Assembly (NCBI RefSeq): GCF_024684275.1
Contig: NZ_JAIKXF010000087.1
Span: 16,672-80,671 of the forward strand
Source: Ruminococcus sp.
GTDB lineage: Bacteria; Bacillota_A; Clostridia; Oscillospirales; Ruminococcaceae
Direction: 5' to 3'
DNA length: 64,000 bases
A program made the position numbers and the translations under genes. Under the pieces are notes generated by a model that had not been told where the DNA came from, did not search any database, and saw only the letters and a list, made by a program, of their open reading frames with translations. Shown one piece after another: positions 34,626 through 43,448 of this stretch (positions within the stretch are counted from its first letter, which is position 1; each line of letters starts with the position of its first letter).

Positions 34626-34988
34626 TCATTTCATATGGTAAAAAGGCAGCATAAACATAACGGGAAACATAAAAGTTCCGCAGAATACCATGAAGAACGA
34701 AACAATACCAAGTATCAGATAGAGCTTTCCGCATTTCGGGTGTCCGCCTGTCAGATTCAGAATACCGAGTATGACGCCTAAAGCCGGTATCAGCAGCGAA
34801 AAAACTATCAGTATCGCCTGAGGCTCGTCAGGTCCCTGAACGCGGAATACAGGTCTGTTTTGTCTCGGATAGCCGTTATTGTAAGTGTTGGCATTGTTAT
34901 TTGCCGTACCGTGGTCTATGTAGCTGTCGCAGTACGGGCATTTTACTTCATTCTCGGATATAGAAGCTCCACAGTGTTTACAGGTCAT
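34626..34988 (-). CDS. Zinc-ribbon membrane protein
   Basis: This 120-residue protein opens with a zinc ribbon (CKHCG ... CPYC, residues 3-20). A polar Asn-rich linker and two hydrophobic segments (about 57-80 and 90-113) follow. The layout is common among Firmicute DUF4190-type small membrane proteins; function is unknown. The terminator at 34593 ends its transcript. A similar protein is encoded at 35079-35453. Confidence 0.8.
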   Translation of the reverse strand: MTCKHCGASISENEVKCPYCDSYIDHGTANNNANTYNNGYPRQNRPVFRVQGPDEPQAILIVFSLLIPALGVILGILNLTGGHPKCGKLYLILGIVSFFMVFCGTFMFPVMFMLPFYHMK

Positions 34989-35078
34989 TTTCTTCCCCCC
35001 AATATTTCATGAAACTAATATTTATGTATCAACCAAATCCTGAATCTGATACTTAGTCTGAACTTCAAGGTTTAATTG

Positions 35079-35453
35079 TCACATCATTAATATGCTGAAT
35101 ATGTACATAAGCAAAAGCAATACTCTTACGCCGAAGCTTATGCCTGCCGCCAGCAGATAAGCTCTTCCTGCACGTTTTTCGTGCCTGCTGAGACTTGTTA
35201 TGCCTGCGATAAGTCCTATTATAGGCTCAATTGCAGAAAAGACCAAAAGTGCTGTTTCCGCAGGCTCGTTCTCAGGAGACATATTATACGGAGAATAAGG
35301 AGATACGTCACGATAGAACTGCGGCGGACTATAGTTATACGGTCCGTACTGAGGCGGCGGGACATTCTGCCGATAATTCGGATTCGGAGCCGCACAGAAG
35401 GGACAGCAGGACTGCCTTTCGTCCATTATTGAGCCGCAATTCGAGCAATACAT
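35079..35453 (-). CDS. Zinc-ribbon membrane protein (paralogue)
   Basis: This 124-residue protein has an N-terminal zinc ribbon (CSNCG ... CPFC, residues 3-20), a Pro/Tyr-rich linker (PPPQYGPYNYSPPQF) and two hydrophobic segments. It matches the 34626-34988 product in layout, so the two are likely duplicates. The gene starts 14 bases after the stop of the upstream exchanger gene and may share its transcript. Confidence 0.8.
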   Translation of the reverse strand: MYCSNCGSIMDERQSCCPFCAAPNPNYRQNVPPPQYGPYNYSPPQFYRDVSPYSPYNMSPENEPAETALLVFSAIEPIIGLIAGITSLSRHEKRAGRAYLLAAGISFGVRVLLLLMYIFSILMM

Positions 35454-35466
35454 ATTCCTCTCCCCT

Positions 35467-36405
35467 TTATCTCATAAAAATATACGTTGTATAGCCTGCA
35501 TAAGCCGCCAGCATCAAAGCGCCGTGCCAGCGCACCAGCTTCTTTTTGGGCGCACAGAGCAGGAGCACGAACAGGCTCATAGCAATGAGAACAGCTGTAT
35601 CTATGGCGTTCTGCACAGTGAAAGCAATTGGTGATATAACTGCCGCAATGCCAAGCACGAACAGGATATTGAATATATTTGAGCCTACGACGTTTCCGAG
35701 AGCCATATCCACCTCTCCCTTGCGGGCTGCAACGATAGAGGTGACCAGCTCGGGCAGGCTTGTACCGAGAGCTACGATAGTCATTCCGATAAGGTTGTCC
35801 GACATACCAAAGGTACGGGCAATATCCGAAGCTCCCTCGACTACCATTTTTCCGCCTACAGCTATGGCAGCTCCGCCGCCGATGATGCACAACAGACATT
35901 TCCACACGGGCATTACCTTGTATTCGTCCTCATCGCTCTGTTCACCGGAATCACGGGCTTTTTTTGCCGAGCTTATCATCATGTACAGAAAAACCGCAAA
36001 CAGCGCAAGAAGGACAGCTCCGCCCCAGCGCATTACTATTCCCGTAAAGGCACCAAGTCCTAGAAGGACTCCTGCAACTATTGCAGAAAACGGCAGGTCT
36101 TTTTTCAGAGTTTCCCTGCTTACTGCCATAGGACACAGCAGCGAACAGACTCCGCAGACTACCATGAGGTTGAAAATGTTTGAGCCCACGGCGTTGCTTA
36201 TGGCAAGGTCGTTCTTGCCTAATATCGAGGCACTTACGCTTACAGAGGTCTCAGGCAGGCTCGTACCCATAGCAACAATGGTCATTCCTATGATAAGGGA
36301 CGGCACCTTCAGCCTCTTGGCTACCGCAGAGCTTCCGTCAACGAAGAAGTCGGCGCCCTTGATAAGAAGCACAAATCCGCCTATGAGCAAAATATACATC
36401 AGCAT
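35467..36405 (-). CDS. Calcium/sodium antiporter (CaCA family, YrbG-like)
   Basis: This 312-residue membrane protein has the two inverted alpha repeats of the family: GMTIVAMGTSLPETSVS (about 40-56) and GMTIVALGTSLPELVTS (about 207-223). Each carries the ion-binding acidic residue in the GTSLPE motif. It exchanges Na+ (or H+) for Ca2+ across the cytoplasmic membrane. A charged loop (about 145-160) separates the halves. Length is normal for the family. Confidence 0.93.
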   Translation of the reverse strand: MLMYILLIGGFVLLIKGADFFVDGSSAVAKRLKVPSLIIGMTIVAMGTSLPETSVSVSASILGKNDLAISNAVGSNIFNLMVVCGVCSLLCPMAVSRETLKKDLPFSAIVAGVLLGLGAFTGIVMRWGGAVLLALFAVFLYMMISSAKKARDSGEQSDEDEYKVMPVWKCLLCIIGGGAAIAVGGKMVVEGASDIARTFGMSDNLIGMTIVALGTSLPELVTSIVAARKGEVDMALGNVVGSNIFNILFVLGIAAVISPIAFTVQNAIDTAVLIAMSLFVLLLCAPKKKLVRWHGALMLAAYAGYTTYIFMR

Positions 36406-36550
36406 TTATCCATTCTCTCCTATGCAGTATTATTATAGGTTCTTTTGAACCTATCACAAGCTCAAAAGTCTCTTGACTGCATATTTTATTATACCACATC
36501 TTTTGACTATTTGCAATACCCACGGCGAAAAAAAATCCTGCGGATTTTTC

Positions 36551-36666
36551 AGTTGAGAGTTGAGAATTGAGAGTTAAGAGTTATGGTGTCTCCTGCGGAG
36601 ACATTATTAAATTTATGAGCGAAGCGAACACATAAACTCTCAACTCTGCACTCTCAACTCTCAACT
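36551..36666 (-). repeat. Heptad-flanked palindromic repeat (family A, copy 2)
   Basis: AGTTGAGAGTTGAGAATTGA heptads, GTGTCTCCTGCGGAGACA, ATTATTAAATTTAT, GAGCGAAGCGAACAC, then AACTCTC heptads. The order of the two inner hairpins is opposite to copies 1 and 4. Confidence 0.88.
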
Positions 36667-36772
36667 AAAACCGCCCTGCCTTGACACTCTGACCAAAAAT
36701 AATCGCATTTTTCGGCAATTTCCAACAGCTTATCCAAATTTTCGCTTCATTTTAAAAAAAACAATATTTGTA

Positions 36773-36801
36773 TTGAATTGCTTTCGCATTTGTGCTATAA
36801 T
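36773..36801 (+). promoter_or_regulatory. Promoter of the ArsB/NhaD transporter gene
   Basis: TTGAAT (36773-36778), 17-base spacer, TATAAT (36796-36801). Confidence 0.75.
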
Positions 36802-36876
36802 TCGGATTGGTATATTTTTTCCTATTTAATAGGAAGAACAATTATGCGGTAGTTCACCGCGAACATGGAGGTTTAT

Positions 36877-38229
36877 ATGACAGCAGCACAGATCTTCGCC
36901 GTTATCATCTTCGTGGGAATGTTCATCATGATAGTTCTCGACAAGATAGAACGGCACTACGTCACCCTCGGCAGCGGTATCCTCACCCTTGTCGCCGTAT
37001 TCGGCATCTGTATGCGCAGCGGCAGCGCTATTATGGATACCCTCGCTATTAAAAGCTTCGCTACAAAGGAATTTTGGTATCAGGTCACGGAAAGCGAAAG
37101 CAAAGGAATAAACTGGGCAACTATAATCTTTATCGCAGGAATGATGGTCATGGTAGAGGGCATGGCTAAAGCCGGCTTCTTCCGCTGGCTCTGCATGAAG
37201 ATAGCCTATCTGGTAAAATGCAGGACAGTTCCTATATTCATCACATTCATGATAATGTCGGCAGTCCTCTCAATGTTCATCGACAGTATCACCGTTATCA
37301 TGTTCCTTGCAGCAGTTACCATTGAGCTTTCTTCTCTGCTCAAATTCAATCCCGTACCTATGATACTTTCCGAGATATTCTGCGCAAATCTTGGCGGCTC
37401 GGCTACAATGTGCGGCGATCCGCCGAATATCATCATCGGTACCTCACTGGGATTCTCATTCTTCGATTTCCTTACAAATACCGGTCTCTGTGCCGCTATA
37501 TCACTGGCAGTATCAGTTGTGTTCCTGTACTTTGCTTTCCGCAAGGAGATCGCAGGAAGCAGCAAGGAAAAAACGGATATGAGCAAGTTCCCTAAGCCCT
37601 CAGAGGCTATCACCAACAAGAAGGACTTCATTATCAGCAGCATAATTTTCGCTCTTGCAGTTCTTCTCCTCGTCACCCATGCAACAACTCATCTCACCGT
37701 TGCCACTATCGGTCTGTTTATCGCAGCAATAACACTTATCGCCTTTGGCAGACACGCTTCTGAGCTCATAAAGAAGGTGGACTACAAAACGCTCATCTTC
37801 TTCATCGGTCTGTTCATCGTGGTAAGCGGACTTGAAGAAACAGGCATACTCAAGCTCATCGCAAACTTCATCGGCGACATCAGCGGCGGCAATGTAATGC
37901 TCATGCTTGCTATCATACTCTGGGTATCGGCAATCGCCAGCGCATTCGTGGACAATATCCCATTTGCAGCTACAATGGTGCCTATCATTCAGAGCCTTGC
38001 CGATACCTCGGGAGTTCCTATCTCTACTCTCGCATGGGGACTTGCAATAGGTACAGATATAGGCGGAAGCGCTACTCCTATCGGAGCCTCTGCAAACGTT
38101 GTTGGAACATCAGTCGCACAGAAAAACGGCTATCCTATCGGCTGGGGCAGATACTGTAAGAAGCTTGCTCCTGCTACAGTCATAGTACTTGCAATATCAA
38201 CTGTTTATTTATTTGTTCGTTATTTATAA
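36877..38229 (+). CDS. ArsB/NhaD-family ion transporter
   Basis: This 450-residue integral membrane protein has about eleven hydrophobic segments and the two inverted family repeats. The markers are GGSATMCGDPPNIIIGTSLG in the first half and IGGSATPIGASANVVGTS in the second. The family includes arsenite exporters, Na+/H+ antiporters and dicarboxylate carriers; the substrate cannot be read from the sequence. I start at 36877 because GGAGG lies just upstream, partly inside an earlier in-frame ATG codon context. A kinase gene follows after 20 bases. Confidence 0.88.
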   Translation: MTAAQIFAVIIFVGMFIMIVLDKIERHYVTLGSGILTLVAVFGICMRSGSAIMDTLAIKSFATKEFWYQVTESESKGINWATIIFIAGMMVMVEGMAKAGFFRWLCMKIAYLVKCRTVPIFITFMIMSAVLSMFIDSITVIMFLAAVTIELSSLLKFNPVPMILSEIFCANLGGSATMCGDPPNIIIGTSLGFSFFDFLTNTGLCAAISLAVSVVFLYFAFRKEIAGSSKEKTDMSKFPKPSEAITNKKDFIISSIIFALAVLLLVTHATTHLTVATIGLFIAAITLIAFGRHASELIKKVDYKTLIFFIGLFIVVSGLEETGILKLIANFIGDISGGNVMLMLAIILWVSAIASAFVDNIPFAATMVPIIQSLADTSGVPISTLAWGLAIGTDIGGSATPIGASANVVGTSVAQKNGYPIGWGRYCKKLAPATVIVLAISTVYLFVRYL

Positions 38230-38249
38230 TTCAATAAGGGGGAATACAT

Positions 38250-38846
38250 ATGTCACAGGTAATCATTTCAGTAGGCCGAGAGTTTGGAAGCGGCGGCAAG
38301 GCTATTGCCGAGCAGCTTGCAAAGCGATTCAATATCCCGATCTACGACCGTCATCTCATTACGGAGATCGCTGACAAAACAGGTCTTACTCCCGATGAGA
38401 TCGAGAAGTACAACGAAAAGCCAAAGAATCACCTGCTTTCGCGCAGAGTCAACGGCTACAGCAACTCTATCGAGGACAATATCGCAGAAATGCAGTTCAG
38501 CTTCCTGAGAGAAAAAGCAGCAGGCGGCGAGTCCTTCGTTGTAGTGGGACGCTGCTCTGAAACAAAGCTCCGCGATTTCAAGTGCCTTGTGTCACTTTTC
38601 ATACTGGGAGATATGTCAGAAAAGATAAAGCGCGTCATGAACGTATATAACCTCACAGAGGACAAGGCAAAGGCGTTCATTGACAAGAAAGACCGCAAGA
38701 GAAAGCGCTATCACAACTATCACTGCGACGGTCACTGGGGCGATTCACGTCTCTACGACCTCAGCATAAACAGCTCACGTCTGGGACTTGACAGGACAGT
38801 TGACCTGCTGGAGAAATATATCAGGTCAAGAATGGGCGAAGAGTAA
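38250..38846 (+). CDS. Cytidylate kinase-like family protein
   Basis: This 198-residue P-loop protein begins VIISVGREFGSGGKAIAEQL, with the GxxxGSGGK phosphate loop of the AAA-type cytidylate kinase-like family (Cytidylate_kin2), and has the DRHLI and VVVGRCSE segments. The cellular substrate of this family is not established. AAGGGGGA lies before the ATG. It probably shares a transcript with the transporter gene upstream. A heptad repeat tract begins directly after the stop. Confidence 0.88.
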   Translation: MSQVIISVGREFGSGGKAIAEQLAKRFNIPIYDRHLITEIADKTGLTPDEIEKYNEKPKNHLLSRRVNGYSNSIEDNIAEMQFSFLREKAAGGESFVVVGRCSETKLRDFKCLVSLFILGDMSEKIKRVMNVYNLTEDKAKAFIDKKDRKRKRYHNYHCDGHWGDSRLYDLSINSSRLGLDRTVDLLEKYIRSRMGEE

Positions 38847-38887
38847 TTAGAACTGAGAGCTAAGAACTTAGAACTAAGCAATTAGAA
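38847..38887. repeat. GAACTTAG heptad tract (family C, copy 4)
   Basis: TTAGAACTGAGAGCTAAGAA, then CTTAGAACTAAGCAATTAG, starting at the base after the kinase stop codon. Confidence 0.75.
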
Positions 38888-38924
38888 AATAGTATTTTCA
38901 ATGTTGTAATTACTGCCTGACAAT

Positions 38925-39190
38925 ATGAACGGGATTCCAAAGGGACTGCGTTCCTTTGGCAGAGTGACTCCCCATAAAATGGGGAGATGTCGCAAAGCGA
39001 CAGAGGGGCTGGGGCGGTTAGCCTGGGGCAAAGCCCCGAAGTTACAAAGCGCTCCTAACAGGAGCGAGTACCCTCTGTCAGCTACGCTGACATCTCCCTG
39101 TACTACAGGGAGTCACCGCAAGAGGTGAATCGAAAAACAATCCAGTGAATTGTTTTTCGAGAGGGGACGCCCTGCAAGTGAGGGCATCCC
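38925..39190. repeat. Composite block of stacked hairpins
   Basis: At least eight inverted repeats follow one another in about 265 bases. These include CCAAAGG/CCTTTGG, CTCCCCAT/ATGGGGAG, TGTCGC/GCGACA, CGCTCCT/AGGAGCG, TGTCAGC/GCTGACA, CTCCCTGT/ACAGGGAG, CGAAAAACAAT/ATTGTTTTTCG and GGGGACGCCCT/AGGGCATCCCC. GC is higher than the flanks. No ORF or ribosome site is convincing. It may be a non-autonomous mobile element or a structured RNA. Confidence 0.7.
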
Positions 39191-39230
39191 CTAATGGGCT
39201 GATATTTTATCCGCCCATGCATTTGCACAT

Positions 39231-39262
39231 AAAAAAGCTGCACATGAAGTGCAGCTTTTTTT
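39231..39262. terminator. Bidirectional terminator, ends the mannanase gene
   Basis: AAAAAAGCTGCAC-ATGAA-GTGCAGCTTTTTTT has T-runs on both strands and lies 10 bases after the mannanase stop. Confidence 0.9.
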
Positions 39263-39271
39263 CGTTATGCT

Positions 39272-41512
39272 TTATTTTGCAGCAGGATTAAGTGTCTCCA
39301 CTTTTTTAAGGAGATACTCCTGTATCTTGAGAGCATCATTTGCGGTTACGCCCTTGCTGGACAGATCAACGTCAGCCCAATTCCAGCCTATTTCCGTGAT
39401 ATGTGTCTTTTCTGTGCCATCAAGTCCGTACTTGTTCGGATTTGCAAGAGCCTGCATTATGAGTACAACGTCGCTCATATCTACTGTATTATCGCAGTTA
39501 GCGTCACCCCATATGGCTTCAAGTGCTCCGCCCATAAGGTAATTCACCTTGCAGCTGTCAATAGTATAAGGCTGGTCGATAGCCTTTTCTGTAGCAGCAT
39601 TCCATACATTTGACCACCATACCTGCACCTCGCAGCTCTTGAAGGTATCAGGCATTTCATTGAGGTCAACATTTACTGTGAGCTTGCCGTCCTTATCGGC
39701 ATTGCCCTTCCACTCAATGTTCTGCCAGTCGTCAGCTGTTGTGCCGAAGCCGATAGCACCGCCGATAGAAGCGTTTGGTGCGCCTGTGATGTCGATAGTC
39801 ATGGTCTTGCCTACTGCAAGGTCAGGCTTCTCGGGGATAGTAACAGTCTTCTTCTGGATAGCAAACTTATAAGCAGTTGTAGTTGTTGTTGCATTTGGAT
39901 CTGCCGTAGTAGTCGCAGTTGTTGTAGAAGTAGTTGTCTTTGAAGGATCGGGAGGAGTTACGCCCTCCTTCTTGTAGAGGGTAGCAGGAAGCTCATCAAG
40001 AGTTATGCAGTAATCGCTCTGATACATTGCGATAGTGTCTTCCTTAGTATTGAAAGTCGGATTTGACAGGAAGTTGTTATTGTCCGATCCGCCGTCATAC
40101 CATGTACAGAAGTAGAGCCAGCCAGCCTTTTCCTCCTGTAATTTATCGGGAGTTGAGAAGCTGTCGTTCTCAGCAAGTGAGATCATCTTAGCACTGTCGT
40201 ACTTCTCCATGATACCGTAGAATGTTGAGGAGAATGGGCTGTCGTTGTGATAGTATCTTGCGCTGCCTGTTGACCAGTCTGTACAGCTGTACTTATCGTA
40301 GCCGATTATATCAACATAAGCGTCGCCCGGATACCAATCCTTAGAGGTAGCGAAGTTATAGCTGTTCCACTCCCATATAAGGTTGTGGCAGTTCAGCTCG
40401 TTTGTGAGAGTCTCATAGGTGTATATCCAGAGCTTCTTGTAGGCTGCTGAGCCTTCTCTGCCCCACCAGAACCATGAGCCGTTCTCTCCGCCGCCGCCCT
40501 CGGCTTCGTGGAGAGGTCTCCAGATAACGGGTATGCCCTCAGCTTCAAGCTTGTTAAACTCCTTAGCGAGAGTTTTTAGTGTTGAGAGGTAATAATCGTT
40601 TTCCTTTGTGCCTGCCGTAGCAGCCTTTGAGGGTGAAAAATCTGTGTCCTTAGCTGTATATGTGGACAGTGACCAGTCCATCTTTGTGCCTATGGTGTAG
40701 TTTGCGAAGTCCTTCGGGACGTTGATATGGTAAGAAGCAGTAGCGATACCGCCCTTGTTCTTTACCCAGTCGATAACGCGGTCTGTTGAGCCGTCATCAC
40801 TGCCGTAGAGAGGACAGCAGAAGTTGCCGTAATCAAAGCCGCGGATAGCAGGATAGTGACCTGTGGTATCCTTTAGGTACTCAAATTCTGTTTCAAGGCC
40901 GTGAGGACCGCCGCTGTATATCTCCTGCTGACCTGAGATTATATGCTTGCCGTAGTTCTCAGCAAGATAAGCCATAAGGCTCTGTGTTTCAACTGTTGCC
41001 AGCTGGTCGCATGGTTTGACCTGCTTTGCTTCTATCTTAGCCCCCGACATAGGCTCTGCTGTGAGATAGTCGAACTGTGACCAGCCCCACGATTTCTCGA
41101 TAACAATGGTATTCTCACCAGCCTTGAGAGGAATAGCTGTGAGCTCAACGGGCTGATACTCTGTACCCTGAGGTATGCCGATAGCGCCCTGTGATGAGCC
41201 GTTTACGGTGAGATTCTGCTGCTTGTCAGTACCTATGCCAAAAGCATAGAAAGTGAGCTTATAGGGACCGCTCTCCTCCACGGTGAGCTTTACTGTGATA
41301 GTGCCGTCCTCTGTCATTTTGAGGGCAGAGCCGCCGCTTGCGCCTGAATCCTTTTCAACTGAGATAGTGCCTGTTATCTCAGCTTTTTCAAACTCAAACT
41401 TAATAGGCTCGTCAGCCGCTGTTACAACAGCTGTGCTGTAGAGAGCCGTATTCAGCAGCAATGCAGCTGACATCACAGCCGCTCCTGCCTTCTTGAAAAT
41501 TTTTGTGCCCAT
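39272..41512 (-). CDS. Secreted GH26 beta-mannanase with CBMs and dockerin
   Basis: This 746-residue protein has a signal peptide (1-33, ending VVTAA). An N-terminal CBM35-like beta domain (about 36-155) is followed by a GH26 catalytic domain (about 165-510). Acid/base Glu336 lies in WRPLHEAEGG and nucleophile Glu448 in ISLAENDS; GSWFWWGREG is the substrate-binding wall. A Thr-rich linker (525-546) leads to a beta domain (about 548-660) resembling a small Ruminococcus CBM of the CBM80/DUF5620 type. The type I dockerin (668-746) has GDANCDNTVDMSD and a second repeat. It should cleave beta-mannan or glucomannan on the cellulosome. The start at 41512 follows AGGAGG by 9 bases; a longer frame lacks a ribosome site. 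Confidence 0.94.
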   Translation of the reverse strand: MGTKIFKKAGAAVMSAALLLNTALYSTAVVTAADEPIKFEFEKAEITGTISVEKDSGASGGSALKMTEDGTITVKLTVEESGPYKLTFYAFGIGTDKQQNLTVNGSSQGAIGIPQGTEYQPVELTAIPLKAGENTIVIEKSWGWSQFDYLTAEPMSGAKIEAKQVKPCDQLATVETQSLMAYLAENYGKHIISGQQEIYSGGPHGLETEFEYLKDTTGHYPAIRGFDYGNFCCPLYGSDDGSTDRVIDWVKNKGGIATASYHINVPKDFANYTIGTKMDWSLSTYTAKDTDFSPSKAATAGTKENDYYLSTLKTLAKEFNKLEAEGIPVIWRPLHEAEGGGGENGSWFWWGREGSAAYKKLWIYTYETLTNELNCHNLIWEWNSYNFATSKDWYPGDAYVDIIGYDKYSCTDWSTGSARYYHNDSPFSSTFYGIMEKYDSAKMISLAENDSFSTPDKLQEEKAGWLYFCTWYDGGSDNNNFLSNPTFNTKEDTIAMYQSDYCITLDELPATLYKKEGVTPPDPSKTTTSTTTATTTADPNATTTTTAYKFAIQKKTVTIPEKPDLAVGKTMTIDITGAPNASIGGAIGFGTTADDWQNIEWKGNADKDGKLTVNVDLNEMPDTFKSCEVQVWWSNVWNAATEKAIDQPYTIDSCKVNYLMGGALEAIWGDANCDNTVDMSDVVLIMQALANPNKYGLDGTEKTHITEIGWNWADVDLSSKGVTANDALKIQEYLLKKVETLNPAAK

Positions 41513-41618
41513 GTTTAATATCCTCCTGTAAATTTTTTGCACCTTAAATAATGTCTGACTTTCTCTGAACAAAGTTCAGGGCAATAACCGCTTTACAGCA
41601 ATCATTGCGTTCACTTTA

Positions 41619-41647
41619 ATTATAGTCATTATTTCAGTAAAAATCAA
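41619..41647 (-). promoter_or_regulatory. Promoter of the mannanase gene
   Basis: Minus-strand TTGATT (41642-41647), 17-base spacer, TATAAT (41619-41624); the leader is about 100 nt. The rest of the 41513-41881 gap is AT-rich and otherwise empty apart from the divergent promoter. Confidence 0.75.
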
Positions 41648-41808
41648 TAAGTGACATAAAATGTTTTCATATACGTAAAGATTTTCGTATATCCGCACAA
41701 TCAAAACTGAAAAATTTTGTTATTCAGGTCAAATTTAACTTAATTTTAGCTTAAATTATTCTTTAGTTAAATAAGCACAGGAAATTTATCCGCTTTCTCT
41801 TATCTCTG

Positions 41809-41837
41809 TTGACATTTTGGCTAAAAAGGTGTATAAT
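41809..41837 (+). promoter_or_regulatory. Consensus promoter of the 41882-nth operon
   Basis: TTGACA (41809-41814), 17-base spacer, TATAAT (41832-41837): a perfect sigma-A match. Confidence 0.9.
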
Positions 41838-41881
41838 TTTAGTAGAGTTTCGTTTACTTTGTTCATGAGGAGAGTGAGAAA

Positions 41882-42241
41882 ATGACCGAATATCTTACAA
41901 ACTATATGAAATACATTCAGGAGCGCCTCGAAAGATGCCATGATTCCAACGAGCTTGACGAGATAATGGCTGAGCACAAGGACAAGATAGCCTTTATGCA
42001 GCATGAGCGAATAGTCCACTTTCTGGTAACTATGCTCTTTGCCTTCATACTTATCGTATTCTTTGCAGTGCTGATATTTAAAATCGACCTCGCTGTTCTC
42101 GCCCTTGTAACTATTGTCCTCGTACTGCTGATGTTCTACATCAAGCACTACTATTTTCTCGAAAATACGGTTCAGAAGATGTACAAGGTCTATGACAGTA
42201 TACTCGAAAAGCAGAAAAAGCTGAAGGAGTCAGCGAAATGA
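41882..42241 (+). CDS. Small two-helix membrane protein
   Basis: This 119-residue protein has a charged helical N-terminus (1-44), two adjacent hydrophobic segments (about 45-66 and 69-89) and a charged coil at the C-terminus. Both ends should be cytoplasmic. No family is recognised. GAGGAGAGTG precedes the ATG. It overlaps nth by 4 bases (ATGA), so it is co-translated with a repair enzyme, although a joint role is not evident. Confidence 0.75.
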   Translation: MTEYLTNYMKYIQERLERCHDSNELDEIMAEHKDKIAFMQHERIVHFLVTMLFAFILIVFFAVLIFKIDLAVLALVTIVLVLLMFYIKHYYFLENTVQKMYKVYDSILEKQKKLKESAK

Positions 42242-42873
42242 CGAAAAAAGAGATAGCAAAATTGGCTGTAGAGGAGCTGGAAAAGCTCTATCCCCATGCA
42301 GCCTGCTCACTTAACTACGAAAAGCCCTATGAGCTGATGTTTGCAGCGCGGCTTGCCGCACAGTGTACCGACGCCCGTGTAAATATAGTCACAGAGACAC
42401 TGTTCAGGAAGTACCCTTCCCTTGAAGCCTTTGCAAACGCCGATATAACAGAGCTCGAACAGGACGTGAAGCCCTGCGGCTTCTACAGGAATAAGGCAAA
42501 AAGTCTTAAAGAAATGGCAAATCAGCTTATTAATGACTTCGGCGGAGAGGTCCCCGATACTATGGAGGAGCTCCTCACACTGTCGGGTATCGGCAGAAAA
42601 ACTGCAAACCTTATGCTCGGGGACGTTTTCGGTAAGCCTGCAATGGTCACAGACACCCATTGCATACGCATTACAGGGAGATTGGGCCTTACAAAAAACA
42701 AGGAGCCTGCAAAGGTTGAAAAGGACCTTGTGAAGCTCATACCGCCCGAGGTATCCTCGGATTTCTGCCACAGAACAGTGGAGTTCGGACGGGATATATG
42801 CAATGCCCGAAAGCCGCGGTGCGGAGAATGTCCGCTGAATTATTTCTGTAAATACTATGCTGATAAATCATGA
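42238..42873 (+). CDS. nth: Endonuclease III
   Basis: This 211-residue bifunctional DNA glycosylase/AP lyase acts on oxidised pyrimidines. The helix-hairpin-helix LSGIGRKTANL has catalytic Lys121, and Asp139 lies in VTDTHCIR. The 4Fe-4S ligands follow the canonical C-x6-C-x2-C-x5-C (C188, C195, C198, C204). The start overlaps the upstream gene by 4 bases. A family A repeat follows the stop. Confidence 0.97.
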   Translation: MTKKEIAKLAVEELEKLYPHAACSLNYEKPYELMFAARLAAQCTDARVNIVTETLFRKYPSLEAFANADITELEQDVKPCGFYRNKAKSLKEMANQLINDFGGEVPDTMEELLTLSGIGRKTANLMLGDVFGKPAMVTDTHCIRITGRLGLTKNKEPAKVEKDLVKLIPPEVSSDFCHRTVEFGRDICNARKPRCGECPLNYFCKYYADKS

Positions 42874-42885
42874 TCTAACGTAAAA

Positions 42886-43004
42886 AGTTGAGAATTGAGA
42901 GTTGAGAGTTGAAAGTTATGGTATCGCCTGCGGCGATATTATTTAAATAATGTGAGCGAAGCGAACTCATTAACTCTCAACTCTTCACTCTCAACTCTAA
43001 ACTA
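42886..43004 (-). repeat. Heptad-flanked palindromic repeat (family A, copy 3)
   Basis: AGTTGAGAATTGAGAGTTGA heptads, TATCGCCTGCGGCGATA, ATTATTTAAATAAT, GTGAGCGAAGCGAAC, then AACTCTC heptads. It begins 13 bases after the nth stop and has the same orientation as copy 2. Confidence 0.9.
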
Positions 43005-43049
43005 AATCATTTTTGGCAAAAAATGATTACATGAAGGGAGTTTTATTAT

Positions 43050-43445
43050 ATGCTATTCAACTTTAAACTAAGCACCCCTGCTGAGGGACTTGTCGATATT
43101 ACCCGTGAGGTCACAGAAGCCGTCAAGGAAAGCGGCGTTCTTGAGGGGATATGCATTATCTACTGCCCTCACACCACTGCCGCTATCACCATTAACGAAA
43201 ACGCCGATCCCGATGTGCAGACAGATTTCATCAAGGGCATGGACAAGTTCTTCCCCGACCTCCAGTCATTCAGACACGCCGAGGGCAACTCCGACGCGCA
43301 CATCAAATCTTCTGCCGTAGGCGCCAGCGAGACCGTTATAATAAGCGGCGGAAAGCTTCTTCTCGGTACATGGCAGGATATTTACTTCTGCGAATTCGAC
43401 GGTCCGAGAACCAGAAAATTCTTTGTCAAGGTCATGGGAGACTAA
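43050..43445 (+). CDS. YjbQ (UPF0047) family protein
   Basis: This 131-residue protein has the family blocks CPHTTAAITINENADPD and SSAVGASETVIISGGKLLLG followed by TWQDIYFCEFDGPR. The conserved His and Glu cluster could bind metal. Members have weak thiamine-phosphate synthase activity in complementation, but the physiological role is unclear. It is followed by the sirtuin gene after 3 bases, so the two are likely co-transcribed. Confidence 0.92.
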   Translation: MLFNFKLSTPAEGLVDITREVTEAVKESGVLEGICIIYCPHTTAAITINENADPDVQTDFIKGMDKFFPDLQSFRHAEGNSDAHIKSSAVGASETVIISGGKLLLGTWQDIYFCEFDGPRTRKFFVKVMGD

Positions 43446-43448
43446 GCT

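Noticed and set aside
38925..39190. Possible CRISPR array
   Set aside because: The inverted repeats differ from each other and there are no regular identical repeats with spacers; no cas genes are present.
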